Shown here: positions 1-5,538 of the stretch, piece by piece
Layout of the letters: each line of letters starts with the position of its first letter
Numbering within the stretch: the stretch's first letter is position 1
Source of the DNA: Candidatus Woesebacteria bacterium UBA925
GTDB taxonomy: Bacteria; Patescibacteriota; Microgenomatia; UBA8517
Assembly: GCA_002293705.1 (NCBI GenBank)
Contig: DBDT01000009.1
Location: 1 to 5,633, forward strand
Direction: 5' to 3'
DNA: 5,633 nt
Translations under genes and position numbers: made by a program
Notes under the pieces: model-generated
The model's database searches: none
What the model saw: only the letters and a program-made list of their open reading frames with translations
Told to the model about the DNA's origin: nothing

Positions 1-19
1 AGATGTGTATAAGAGACAG
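1..19. other. Tn5 mosaic-end / Nextera adapter remnant (left end)
   Basis: The first 19 bases, AGATGTGTATAAGAGACAG, are exactly the hyperactive Tn5 mosaic end used in tagmentation libraries. The orientation has the transposon lying outside the window and the genomic DNA inside, as in a tagmented library molecule. The ATG at positions 3-5 lies inside the adapter and is not a real start codon. Genomic sequence begins at position 20. Confidence 0.97.
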
Positions 20-959
20 GGAAGCACACGAGGCAATTAGACCCACTGATTTGTCAGCTGAAACTCCTGAAGGTCCTGAAGGGAAGTTGTATGATCTCAT
101 TAAAAGAAGATTTTTGGCCTGCCTTATGTCCTCGGCTGTGTATGATGCAACCTCAATTGAGGTAGTAGCAAAAGGTCAAAAGAATTATCTACTTCGAACA
201 AGTGGCCAGACTATTAAGTTTCCAGGCTGGCGTGCACTGTTTCCCAAAGATGAGGGTGAGGTTGTGCTACCTGTTGTTCAGATGGGGGCAAAACTAAACT
301 GTGATGATATTGTTGGCACCCAAAAATTCACCGAGCCCCCTGCCAGATACAATGAGGCCTCAATAATTAAAACCCTTGAAAGCTTGGGTATTGGTAGGCC
401 TAGTACATATGCTCCAACCATCTCAACAATTATCGACAGGGGGTATGTTGAGAAAGAAGACAACAAATTCATCCCAACTCCAATTGGTGTGGCTGTTTCA
501 GATTTTTTGACCACTAATTTTGATGATGTTGTTGATTATGGTTTTACAGCTTCCATGGAGGATATGCTTGACGCAGTTTCAAGGGGTGAGGCTGATTGGG
601 CCGAGAGGATGGAGTTGTTTTGGTCTCCATTTTCAAAAAAACTTGAAGATGTAGAGCAGAATGCACCAAGGGTTAAAATCCAGACAGTGCCTGTTGGCAG
701 AAAATGTCCTAAGTGTGAGACAGGCGAGCTTGTAATTAGACAGGGAAGATTTGGAAAGTTCATCTCCTGTAGTACCTATCCAGACTGTGATTACACTGAA
801 AAGATAGTCAACAAGATAGACATGATTTGTCCTAAGTGTAATCAGGGTGATGTTGTCATGAAGAAAACTAAAAAAGGTAGAAGATTTTTCGGTTGCAGCA
901 GATATCCTGAGTGTGACTTTGCTTCATGGAAAAAACCAACTGCAGAAACTCAAGAATAA
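20..959 (+). CDS. topA: DNA topoisomerase I (type IA), C-terminal part, 5'-truncated by adapter
   Basis: TopA relaxes negatively supercoiled DNA by cutting one strand through a catalytic tyrosine. About 313 residues remain, from the conserved EAHEAIRPT motif (from position 21) through PPARYNEAS and GIGRPSTYA (about 340-415) to the stop at 957-959. The N-terminal TOPRIM domain and the Tyr/MRTDS active site, which lie upstream in this family, are missing because the adapter cuts the gene, not because it is a pseudogene. The tail carries two zinc ribbons of the CPxC-x(n)-CxxYPxC type, with cysteine codons from 705 to 788 and from 828 to 914, then a Trp-Lys-Lys end. This C-terminal style is common in Patescibacteria and many Gram-positives. 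The true start is outside the window. No hairpin follows the stop, so read-through into the next unit is possible. Arginine is nearly always AGA or AGG (15 of 17 codons), unlike the genes downstream. Confidence 0.96.
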
Positions 960-960
960 G

Positions 961-989
961 TTGACCCAAGTCCTATAATATAGTAAAGT
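961..989 (+). promoter_or_regulatory. Putative promoter of the three-gene small-protein unit
   Basis: A perfect TATAAT lies at 974-979 directly after topA, but there is no recognisable -35 box 16-18 bases before it. A TTGACC box (five of six matches to consensus) at 961-966 pairs at 17-base spacing with a weaker TAAAGT at 984-989. Either arrangement would start transcription at roughly 986-996, ahead of the Shine-Dalgarno site at 1008. The two readings cannot be separated by eye. Confidence 0.55.
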
Positions 990-1017
990 TGTTGCATATT
1001 GTTGTATGGAGGTGGGC

Positions 1018-1152
1018 ATGAAAACGGTGCATAAGGGAAATCGCTTGGTTGTGGAAGGGGACAACCCCGAATTCGTTTACTATCTGCCAGTCTGGGCAAT
1101 TCCAATCTTTCTGGTTGCATTTGTGTATCTAATTTTGACAAACACCTGGTAG
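1018..1152 (+). CDS. Small single-span membrane protein, 44 aa, unknown function
   Basis: This very short gene reads MKTVHKGNRLVVEGDNPEFV and continues into a hydrophobic segment at about residues 20-41 (rich in Ile, Phe, Leu, Val and Tyr, with two prolines near its start), ending LTNTW. The hydrophilic basic N-terminal half followed by one membrane span and almost no tail suggests an N-in tail-anchored peptide. The main support is a near-perfect Shine-Dalgarno site GGAGG at 1008-1012, 5 bases before the ATG. Promoter-like boxes lie just upstream, and the next gene follows 20 bases after the TAG stop. I do not recognise a family. It could be an accessory subunit of a membrane complex or a stress-type membrane peptide, but the sequence does not decide this. 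Confidence 0.68.
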   Translation: MKTVHKGNRLVVEGDNPEFVYYLPVWAIPIFLVAFVYLILTNTW

Positions 1153-1172
1153 CCACAAAAGGAAGAAACAAG

Positions 1173-1331
1173 GTGAACATTGTAGTCGTGATTCTACTTG
1201 CCCTACTGTTCTCTCCGGTACTGCTAGTCCTGTTAAGCGCGATTTTCCCTTGGCCTGTAACTTGGCTTTTTTCCCTACCAAATCGTTTGAAAGGATGGTG
1301 GCTAAATGGAAAAAACGACAATCTCGTTTGA
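1173..1331 (+). CDS. Small hydrophobic protein, 52 aa, unknown function
   Basis: The gene starts with GTG at 1173, preceded by GGAAG at 1161-1165 with 7 bases of spacing. The product begins MNIVVVILLALLFSPVLLVL and has one strong span at about residues 2-25, then a Pro/Trp-rich stretch (FPWPVTWLFSLP) that may lie at the membrane surface. The tail is polar with a tryptophan pair (KGWWLNGKNDNLV). The N-terminal segment resembles a signal anchor, but there is no convincing cleavage site or lipobox. The TGA stop lies inside the start region of the next gene, which begins 26 bases earlier at 1306, so the two are probably translationally coupled. No family is recognised. The frame is short, so it rests on the ribosome site, the operon spacing and the membrane-like composition. 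Confidence 0.6.
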   Translation: MNIVVVILLALLFSPVLLVLLSAIFPWPVTWLFSLPNRLKGWWLNGKNDNLV

Positions 1332-1656
1332 AGGGGTTACGTTTATGGTGGTTCTGAAGGGATGTGGCCACTATCTGCTGTTTGAGAGGCCGAATTACTC
1401 TACCACTGGAGTTAAGGTTTCTCTTTACCGGCAATATGGCCCTTTGATCCAGTCGGTCAACATTGAGCTTGACTCGGGCCTGAGTCCTTGTTCAAGGATC
1501 GAGTTTCCGGAAAACTCGAATAAATATGTTAGCTTGAGTGATGGTCAAGCAATATTGTGCCAAGTGATAAATGGTTGCACCGTCGCGGTTTACTACAATG
1601 GTATGACTGGTGGTCCACACTTGGGCATCCACTCAATTACAGTCGAGATCCCATGA
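1306..1656 (+). CDS. Soluble four-cysteine protein, 116 aa, unknown function
   Basis: The protein has no signal peptide or membrane span, so it is probably cytoplasmic. Short alternating hydrophobic/polar stretches joined by Gly/Asn/Pro turns (for example TTISFEGVTF near the start and HSITVEIP at the end) suggest a mostly beta fold. It has four cysteines at residues 20, 62, 85 and 91. They are not arranged as CxxC pairs, so disulphide or metal binding is open. The ATG at 1306 is preceded by GAAAGGA at 1289-1295 (10 bases of spacing) and overlaps the previous gene by 26 bases. An alternative in-frame ATG at 1345 has AAGGGG at 1331-1336 with 8 bases of spacing and avoids the overlap, giving 103 residues. 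The gene ends the unit, and a strong hairpin begins 5 bases after its stop. No family recognised. Confidence 0.8.
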   Translation: MEKTTISFEGVTFMVVLKGCGHYLLFERPNYSTTGVKVSLYRQYGPLIQSVNIELDSGLSPCSRIEFPENSNKYVSLSDGQAILCQVINGCTVAVYYNGMTGGPHLGIHSITVEIP

Positions 1657-1661
1657 CTCAT

Positions 1662-1689
1662 AAATTGGCCCCTCGGTAGGGGCCAATTT
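1662..1689 (+). terminator. Hairpin terminator after the small-protein unit
   Basis: A 12-bp perfect stem (arms 1662-1673 and 1678-1689, core TTGGCCCCT / AGGGGCCAA) closes a CGGT tetraloop. The AAATT/AATTT base serves as a short T tract on the + strand and also on the - strand, but no long T run follows. It starts 5 bases after the TGA of the 116-aa gene. Confidence 0.85.
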
Positions 1690-1703
1690 CAACTCCCATA
1701 GTA

Positions 1704-1732
1704 TTGATATAATCTTCACCTTAAGCTATAAT
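1704..1732 (+). promoter_or_regulatory. Sigma70-type promoter for the two-gene membrane protein unit
   Basis: TTGATA at 1704-1709 (five of six matches to the -35 consensus) is followed, after exactly 17 bases, by a perfect TATAAT at 1727-1732. The predicted start is near 1739, giving a leader of about 43 bases. A second TATAAT at 1708-1713 overlaps the -35 box. This is the best canonical promoter in the window. Confidence 0.8.
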
Positions 1733-1781
1733 CCTCTAGTTAAATTCGCTCATTTGAGTATAGAAAGAAAGAGGTTTGGCC

Positions 1782-2528
1782 ATGTACAGATCGATTCGGT
1801 TGAAGTTCAACGACGTGGCCACTTGGGCCTTCGTATTCTCTATCGTGCTATTTTTGCTATGGGTGGTGGCCATTGTACTGTGGGACTTTGATCTGTTGTC
1901 GCATTTGAATTCAGATGTGGTCTTGCCTCATCCTTTAATCCAGTTGTTTGAATGGCTGGCAGGAGTTTGGGCCTACTTACCCTCAATTTTAGTAAGCATT
2001 GTTGTGGGTACCTCCATCGTCTGGGGGGTGTTGTTTTTTCCATTTCTGTCCAATTGGCCGAGAAAGTTTGGAATGGCCACTTTGGCAGTTCTCTTGGCAG
2101 GTTTTTCGGCCCTTTTGCCCGAATTACTCGCATCATATGGTCTTCGACCAATAGATGTAATCGGGACGGCAGTCTCTGTCTTTGTCATACTTCTGGTATG
2201 GTCATTGATAAGGATGTTGTTGGGCTGGATCTACAAGCGTGTCGCTCGGGGCAACCCCCATGCGCCACTGGAGATTCTGGCGCGATCATCTGCAGTCTTA
2301 GCAGTTGTCTTGTTTGGATTAACTGCACTAGTGGTGTTCCATTTAGGCCAACAAGAATATCAACTACCGGGATTGTTTGTTGTCATTGCGGTCCTTGGTA
2401 TCTCGGTTGTGGCCACTAACACCAGGGAATTGAAGATTGAAATAAGCAGCATGCGTGCCAGGATTGTGTTCCTGTCACTACTGTTGCTGACAGTATTCCT
2501 AATCTTTTCAGGGGAGGGCGTACTCTAA
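1782..2528 (+). CDS. Polytopic membrane protein, 248 aa, about seven spans, unknown function
   Basis: Hydrophobic segments lie at about residues 14-34, 65-88, 97-117, 123-146, 167-187, 193-211 and 226-243. The N-terminus is short and basic (MYRSIRLKF), consistent with N-in. The largest loops are at 35-64 (Asp/His/Pro) and 147-166 (basic, with KRVARG, probably cytoplasmic). No catalytic or transporter motif is recognised, so it is a membrane protein of unknown role. The start is ATG 1782 because AGAGG at 1770-1774 sits 7 bases upstream. An in-frame TTG at 1776 would leave only 1 base between the ribosome site and the start. A canonical promoter lies just upstream, and the next frame opens 4 bases after the TAA stop. 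Arginine codons mix CGN (6) and AGR (5). Confidence 0.88.
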   Translation: MYRSIRLKFNDVATWAFVFSIVLFLLWVVAIVLWDFDLLSHLNSDVVLPHPLIQLFEWLAGVWAYLPSILVSIVVGTSIVWGVLFFPFLSNWPRKFGMATLAVLLAGFSALLPELLASYGLRPIDVIGTAVSVFVILLVWSLIRMLLGWIYKRVARGNPHAPLEILARSSAVLAVVLFGLTALVVFHLGQQEYQLPGLFVVIAVLGISVVATNTRELKIEISSMRARIVFLSLLLLTVFLIFSGEGVL

Positions 2529-2532
2529 TGGG

Positions 2533-3729
2533 GTGACTGTATTTGTAGTTGCAATGCTCGTACTAGTCACCAGAAATATGGCCTTTGTGGCAGGCAAGAG
2601 CTCTACTGTCTCTAGTTCAACCAGTCTATCAACTGTTTCGGGAGGAGTATCGAAAATGTCCAGTATTAAATCAGCAGGTTTCAGTTTGGATTCTGCAGTT
2701 ATGGGTGCGCTGTACGCGCCAATAGGCCATCGCCTCTTGTTTATGGCTATCGCAGCTGCCCTGATGTTTATTCGAGGGGCTAGCATGGGTGGCGAAGCAG
2801 CGATCATCCTAGTGCTGCTTGCTATTGCGTACGTCGCCTCTCATGTGACTTGGACAGCTTTGATGGTGGATGGTCAAAGTGGTGCGACTGAGGACTGGTT
2901 TTACCCGTGGGTCCACCCCATCTTGGTCGTTTCTGCCACCATGTATTCGCTGGTTGCTTTCGCAGCTTCGCAGAGTGTGGTTGGTTTTGTCGTCACGATG
3001 GCGATTTGGATGTTTCTTGTGGCAGGTGAGTTTGCCATGGGTGTGTTGTTAAAGAGGTACAACCCAATGCAGGTGTTGCGGACCTTGAAGGCGAAACCTG
3101 GCGCAGTTAGCGTGGCCATTTGGTCGACAATTGCAGCAATTGTTGTTGCTGCGGGCATCTTGGTTGCCTACTTTATACTGGCGCGCGTGGGTTTTGACGT
3201 TCCAGCCTTCCTGGTTATCGCAGGAGTAATATTCTTGCTGGCCGTTGGCATTCCCATCGCATTCTGGTCTGAGATTGCCAAGAAGTTTGCTGGAGGGGGC
3301 AAGCCAAAGGCTGTCAATCCAGTGTCTGGTTATACCAAAGCAAATGCAAGGCTTGGGGAAAACATCGCGTGGACCGATGGTGCTGGGCCAGTTCAGTTCA
3401 AAATCTTGTCTGCTGATGGTGGTACATGGCGGGGAACAGTCTCGATAGTGCTTGGAAAGAGTGGTTTGGCTCTTGAAATCCAAGACCCAGATGGAACAAA
3501 TGGTAAGCCTGGTCCAACAACCAGTAAATTCACAATTGTTCCCCCTGCCAACTCAAACCCGTCAGCTGGGCTGATTGCCTGGAAAAGCGGTAAAGTTTTC
3601 AGGCAAGTGGTTGGGAGTCTTCAGGCCGATGTTGCAATGCGTGGCGTTCGCTATTCAGCTAGCGCGCCGATAGTGATTGAAGAGGCCGAGATTGACATTG
3701 TGGTTACCGAAGAAGAGGTTGGCCCTTAA
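2533..3729 (+). CDS. Membrane protein with six core spans and a C-terminal soluble domain, up to 398 aa
   Basis: Spans are predicted at about residues 67-83, 89-107, 129-146, 149-172, 193-216 and 222-245. A soluble tail of about 150 residues follows, rich in Gly, Pro, Asn and short beta-like stretches, with a DPDGTNGKPG loop and an acidic end (TEEEVGP). The start is uncertain. GTG 2533 lies 4 bases after the upstream stop, which suits coupling, but its purine-rich GGGGAGG (2511-2517) is about 15 bases away. The in-frame ATG 2656 has GGAGGAG at 2641-2647 with ideal 8-base spacing and gives 357 residues. The long form adds a short hydrophobic stretch and a Ser/Thr-rich linker. I keep the long form because the Ser-rich composition runs smoothly across residue 42, with no stop. 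It shares a unit with the 248-aa gene. No family recognised. Confidence 0.85.
   Translation: MTVFVVAMLVLVTRNMAFVAGKSSTVSSSTSLSTVSGGVSKMSSIKSAGFSLDSAVMGALYAPIGHRLLFMAIAAALMFIRGASMGGEAAIILVLLAIAYVASHVTWTALMVDGQSGATEDWFYPWVHPILVVSATMYSLVAFAASQSVVGFVVTMAIWMFLVAGEFAMGVLLKRYNPMQVLRTLKAKPGAVSVAIWSTIAAIVVAAGILVAYFILARVGFDVPAFLVIAGVIFLLAVGIPIAFWSEIAKKFAGGGKPKAVNPVSGYTKANARLGENIAWTDGAGPVQFKILSADGGTWRGTVSIVLGKSGLALEIQDPDGTNGKPGPTTSKFTIVPPANSNPSAGLIAWKSGKVFRQVVGSLQADVAMRGVRYSASAPIVIEEAEIDIVVTEEEVGP
2641..2647 (+). promoter_or_regulatory. Internal ribosome binding site deciding an alternative start (ATG 2656)
   Basis: GGAGGAG lies 8 bases before the in-frame ATG 2656. It matches the strength and spacing of the ribosome sites of the other genes here better than the region before GTG 2533 does. 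It either marks the true start of the 398-aa frame (leaving a 127-base gap after the previous gene) or a second, shorter product. It could also be chance, since the same bases encode Gly-Gly-Val in the long form. Confidence 0.55.
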
Positions 3730-3747
3730 GGCCGTCGGCCTATCTAC

Positions 3748-3768
3748 ACCCCCTGCTTTGCAGGGGGT
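3748..3768 (+). terminator. Hairpin terminator after the two-gene membrane unit
   Basis: A 9-bp perfect stem (ACCCCCTGC / GCAGGGGGT, arms 3748-3756 and 3760-3768) has a TTT loop and is followed by AATTTAAT rather than a long T run. A smaller 5-bp stem, AGGCC-GTC-GGCCT at 3729-3741, overlaps the stop codon just before it. Confidence 0.8.
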
Positions 3769-3789
3769 AATTTAATGGATAGAATACTT

Positions 3790-3795
3790 TATAAT
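3790..3795 (+). promoter_or_regulatory. Upstream TATAAT box before the 171-aa gene
   Basis: A perfect TATAAT lies at 3790-3795, with a second near copy, CCCATAATATT, at 3796-3806. No convincing -35 box is found at 16-18 bases. It may be a weak first promoter, 53 bases before the proximal one. Confidence 0.4.
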
Positions 3796-3809
3796 CCCAT
3801 AATATTGTG

Positions 3810-3825
3810 TTAATCATATGATTAA
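3810..3825. promoter_or_regulatory. Perfect 16-bp palindrome, candidate operator
   Basis: TTAATCATATGATTAA reads identically on both strands and lies where the -35 region of the TATAAT at 3843 would be; that promoter lacks a good -35 box. A dimeric regulator bound here would block or recruit polymerase. The size and symmetry suit a helix-turn-helix dimer, but no regulator gene is in the window and no second copy was seen. AT-rich DNA can give such palindromes by chance. Confidence 0.5.
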
Positions 3826-3842
3826 TGTAAAATTTGTAGGTT

Positions 3843-3848
3843 TATAAT
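3843..3848 (+). promoter_or_regulatory. Proximal -10 box for the 171-aa gene
   Basis: TATAAT at 3843-3848 would start transcription near 3855, 9 bases before the ribosome site AGGGAG at 3864-3869. No -35 consensus is present at 15-18 bases; that space is taken by the 3810-3825 palindrome. This suggests weak or activator-dependent transcription. Confidence 0.6.
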
Positions 3849-3875
3849 CGTCAGTTAACCAACAGGGAGTGTAAA

Positions 3876-4391
3876 TTGAAAACAAATAATTGGCTAGGAT
3901 GGATCCTGTCTATTTCTAGTATGGGTGTTCTGTCTGCCCTAAACATGGTGGAAGTGCCTATTTGGGCCTATTTCTTGGCCATTGTGTCGTTTTTCACCTT
4001 AATCATTATGGAAAAATGGCCTCAGTATTCTGGCTATTTTTTCGTACTCTACGTGGTTTCGATCGGAATACCCGTTGTCTACATTACTCTTGAAGGGTAC
4101 TATGGTGACCTCAGTGTTGCTCGATTAGTAGTAGGCGCAATAGTCGGAATAGGCGCCATGCTGGCACCAGTACTGGTTGCTTTAAATAAGCCAAATCGCC
4201 AAGTTAACAGCAAGGCGCCAGCAGAAAAAGATCTCGCTTTTAGTATTCTCTTTACCTTTTCATCTGTTGGAATCCTGATCGCGCTAGTTGCAGGCAATCA
4301 GCCAGTTTTAGGGTTATTGGCATCTGTCTTTTGGATCATCGTTGCTCTGTCGGCTGTTTCGTTCCGCAAAAATGTGAATGACGGTCAGTAG
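3876..4391 (+). CDS. Six-span membrane protein, 171 aa, unknown function (paralogue candidate 1)
   Basis: The start is TTG 3876, supported by AGGGAG at 3864-3869 with 6 bases of spacing; the next in-frame ATG is 15 codons later and has no better site. Spans are at about residues 6-22, 28-45, 54-72, 80-104, 119-139 and 145-164. A basic loop (NKPNRQVNSKAPAEK, from residue 104) is probably cytoplasmic. Landmark residues W9, S20-A21, M24-V25, P28, W30, P49, S52, G77-D78 and P98 match the 172-aa protein encoded at 5016-5534 at nearly the same positions, which suggests duplication and divergence. It is transcribed alone, between its own boxes and a hairpin. No enzyme or transporter motif is recognised. 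Confidence 0.88.
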   Translation: MKTNNWLGWILSISSMGVLSALNMVEVPIWAYFLAIVSFFTLIIMEKWPQYSGYFFVLYVVSIGIPVVYITLEGYYGDLSVARLVVGAIVGIGAMLAPVLVALNKPNRQVNSKAPAEKDLAFSILFTFSSVGILIALVAGNQPVLGLLASVFWIIVALSAVSFRKNVNDGQ

Positions 4392-4395
4392 TTTG

Positions 4396-4421
4396 GTGGC
4401 CCTCTTTAAATAGAGGGTCAC
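4396..4421 (+). terminator. Hairpin terminator after the 171-aa gene
   Basis: A 10-bp stem with one G-T wobble (arms 4396-4405 and 4412-4421, core GGCCCTCT / AGAGGGTC) has a six-base loop. The flanks TTTGG (4392-4396) and CCAAA (4424-4428) could extend or compete with the base. No T run follows on the + strand. It starts 4 bases after the TAG stop. Confidence 0.75.
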
Positions 4422-4447
4422 TTCCAAAACTTCAAAACAATGATACC

Positions 4448-4453
4448 TATAAT
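4448..4453 (+). promoter_or_regulatory. Upstream TATAAT box before the 158/172-aa unit
   Basis: TATAAT at 4448-4453 lies in CCTATAATAT, a 10-mer identical to the one after topA (972-981). It sits between short inverted arms GATAC (4442-4446) and GTATC (4461-4465). No good -35 box is seen. It may be a first promoter or an upstream element of the proximal one. Confidence 0.4.
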
Positions 4454-4454
4454 A

Positions 4455-4484
4455 TTAGCAGTATCCTCAATATTAAGTTATAAT
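4455..4484 (+). promoter_or_regulatory. Proximal promoter for the 158/172-aa unit
   Basis: TTAGCA at 4455-4460 (four of six -35 matches) and a perfect TATAAT at 4479-4484 are 18 bases apart. The start would be near 4491, giving a leader of about 37 bases that contains the ribosome site GAGGAG at 4517-4522. Confidence 0.62.
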
Positions 4485-4527
4485 AATCAGGTAATTTAGT
4501 CATTTTCTATTGGTGTGAGGAGTAATC

Positions 4528-5004
4528 ATGCTTGGTTTAGTAGTTTGTGGGCTTGCAGTTTTGTTGATTGGCTTACTTGTCGGAGTTGAGGCAGTACAAA
4601 CACTATTTGTGGCCATTGTTTTTGTTTTGACTATTGCCATTTCACATCATCTTTCTGGCAACAAGATGAAGGTGGTGTTCCGTTTATTGGCAAGCCTGAT
4701 AACTGCATCCTGCCTGTTGTGGTTGCCAGTATTTGCTGGTCTTGAATTGTCTAGTGTTGGGTCAATCTCGTACACCCTACTGTCCACTCTGGTATCAGCT
4801 TTTCCGCTTACATTTGACTCAATAATGAGACTTATTGCAAGGAGAGAGCGTGCCTTGCTAGTCGTGGCCCTGCTACTTGTATTGGTGGCAGCTATTTTTC
4901 TGCCACGAGACATTTTGGCTTTTGTGTCGGTAGCCACGATGACTGTGTCGGTTGTGGCTGTTGTTAAAAAGCCGGTATCGAATCTAGTTCAATATCTGTA
5001 TTGA
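4528..5004 (+). CDS. Membrane protein, 158 aa, about six spans, unknown function (paralogue candidate 2)
   Basis: The ATG start has GAGGAG at 4517-4522 with 5 bases of spacing. Spans are predicted at about residues 2-19, 22-39, 50-71, 78-97, 109-126 and 129-145, with basic loops at 45-52 and 101-108 (RLIARRER) that are probably cytoplasmic. Unlike its neighbours, it starts directly with a hydrophobic segment, so the first span could also act as a signal anchor. P67 in the third span, G78, and P93 in the fourth span correspond in order and spacing to prolines and a glycine in the 171- and 172-aa proteins, but overall similarity is weak. The TGA stop overlaps the ribosome site of the next gene, so the two are surely co-transcribed. 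No family recognised. Confidence 0.87.
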   Translation: MLGLVVCGLAVLLIGLLVGVEAVQTLFVAIVFVLTIAISHHLSGNKMKVVFRLLASLITASCLLWLPVFAGLELSSVGSISYTLLSTLVSAFPLTFDSIMRLIARRERALLVVALLLVLVAAIFLPRDILAFVSVATMTVSVVAVVKKPVSNLVQYLY

Positions 5005-5015
5005 GGAGAATGAAA

Positions 5016-5534
5016 ATGTCAAAGAAGACCATGGCCGCTTGGGTGATGACTACTATGTCCTATTTGGCCTTCTCGGCTTATGTTATGGTTGCACCTTCAT
5101 GGTTTCAGGTAGGGATTGTTCTGTTTTCTATCTTGGTCCTGGTGGTTGGTGATCACTATCCAAGCTGGTCGGCAGTATCAAATCCTGTGTATTTGGTTTT
5201 GTGGATACTAATCTACCTGCCACAGCTTGAGACTGTGTTTGTGCCAGGTGACACAGTGGTACTGCTTTCGTCGGTGTTTGTATTTCTACTGTCATCGTTC
5301 TCGCCAATGGTGGTGATGGCGATAGAATCGTCCTATTCTGCCATCAAATCTGACAGCATAGGGAACATTCTTATCAACGGAGCCATATTCGTGGCTTTAT
5401 CGCTTGCATTCATGATCTTTGCCGGTGTGATTTTGAATCTCCCGGCACTGTTGTTCGTTCTATTGGTGTTTTGGGTCGAAATGCTAATTTTGGCACTCCT
5501 GAATACACCATATGCACTTGGCTGGGTTAAGTGA
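5016..5534 (+). CDS. Membrane protein, 172 aa, about six spans, unknown function (paralogue candidate 3)
   Basis: The start is ATG 5016, because GAGGAG at 5003-5008 (overlapping the stop of the previous gene) lies 7 bases before it. ATG 5010 would leave 1 base, and TTG 5001 would precede the site. The product begins MSKKTMAAW. Hydrophobic segments lie at about residues 7-26, 29-45, 56-73, 80-103, 118-139 and 143-163. W9, S20-A21, M24-V25, P27, W29, P49, S52, G78-D79 and P97 match the 171-aa protein encoded at 3876-4391 with a shift of at most one residue, the best evidence for paralogy in the window. It has no arginine at all, and its few charges lie at the ends and in short loops. It is the last gene of its unit, followed by a hairpin. 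Function unknown. Confidence 0.88.
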   Translation: MSKKTMAAWVMTTMSYLAFSAYVMVAPSWFQVGIVLFSILVLVVGDHYPSWSAVSNPVYLVLWILIYLPQLETVFVPGDTVVLLSSVFVFLLSSFSPMVVMAIESSYSAIKSDSIGNILINGAIFVALSLAFMIFAGVILNLPALLFVLLVFWVEMLILALLNTPYALGWVK

Positions 5535-5538
5535 CCTT

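Noticed and set aside
3..959. topA as a complete 318-aa gene starting at ATG 3
   Set aside because: The ATG lies in adapter sequence. The protein begins mid-domain and lacks the TOPRIM and catalytic tyrosine region, so it is a 5'-truncated fragment.
950..1434. Minus-strand open frames of 123 and 101 codons opposite the small-protein unit
   Set aside because: They overlap each other and the + strand genes, have no ribosome sites, and encode sequences without domain or membrane organisation. The + strand frames fit the promoter and hairpin positions.
1776..1784. TTG 1776 as start of the 248-aa protein
   Set aside because: The ribosome site AGAGG ends at 1774, leaving 1 base. ATG 1782 gives 7 bases.
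1782..3729. The 248-aa and 398-aa frames as one gene split by a frameshift
   Set aside because: There is no homopolymer slip site at the junction. The first frame ends after a complete last span, and the second has its own start options and ribosome site. Homologues would be needed to reopen this.
4442..4465. GATAC/GTATC inverted repeat and AATATTA direct repeat before the 158-aa gene as an operator
   Set aside because: The arms are only 5-7 bases in very AT-rich DNA and are easily expected by chance. They are noted only in the promoter entry.
5001..5018. TTG 5001 or ATG 5010 as start of the 172-aa protein
   Set aside because: GAGGAG at 5003-5008 would lie inside or directly against these starts. 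ATG 5016 has correct spacing.
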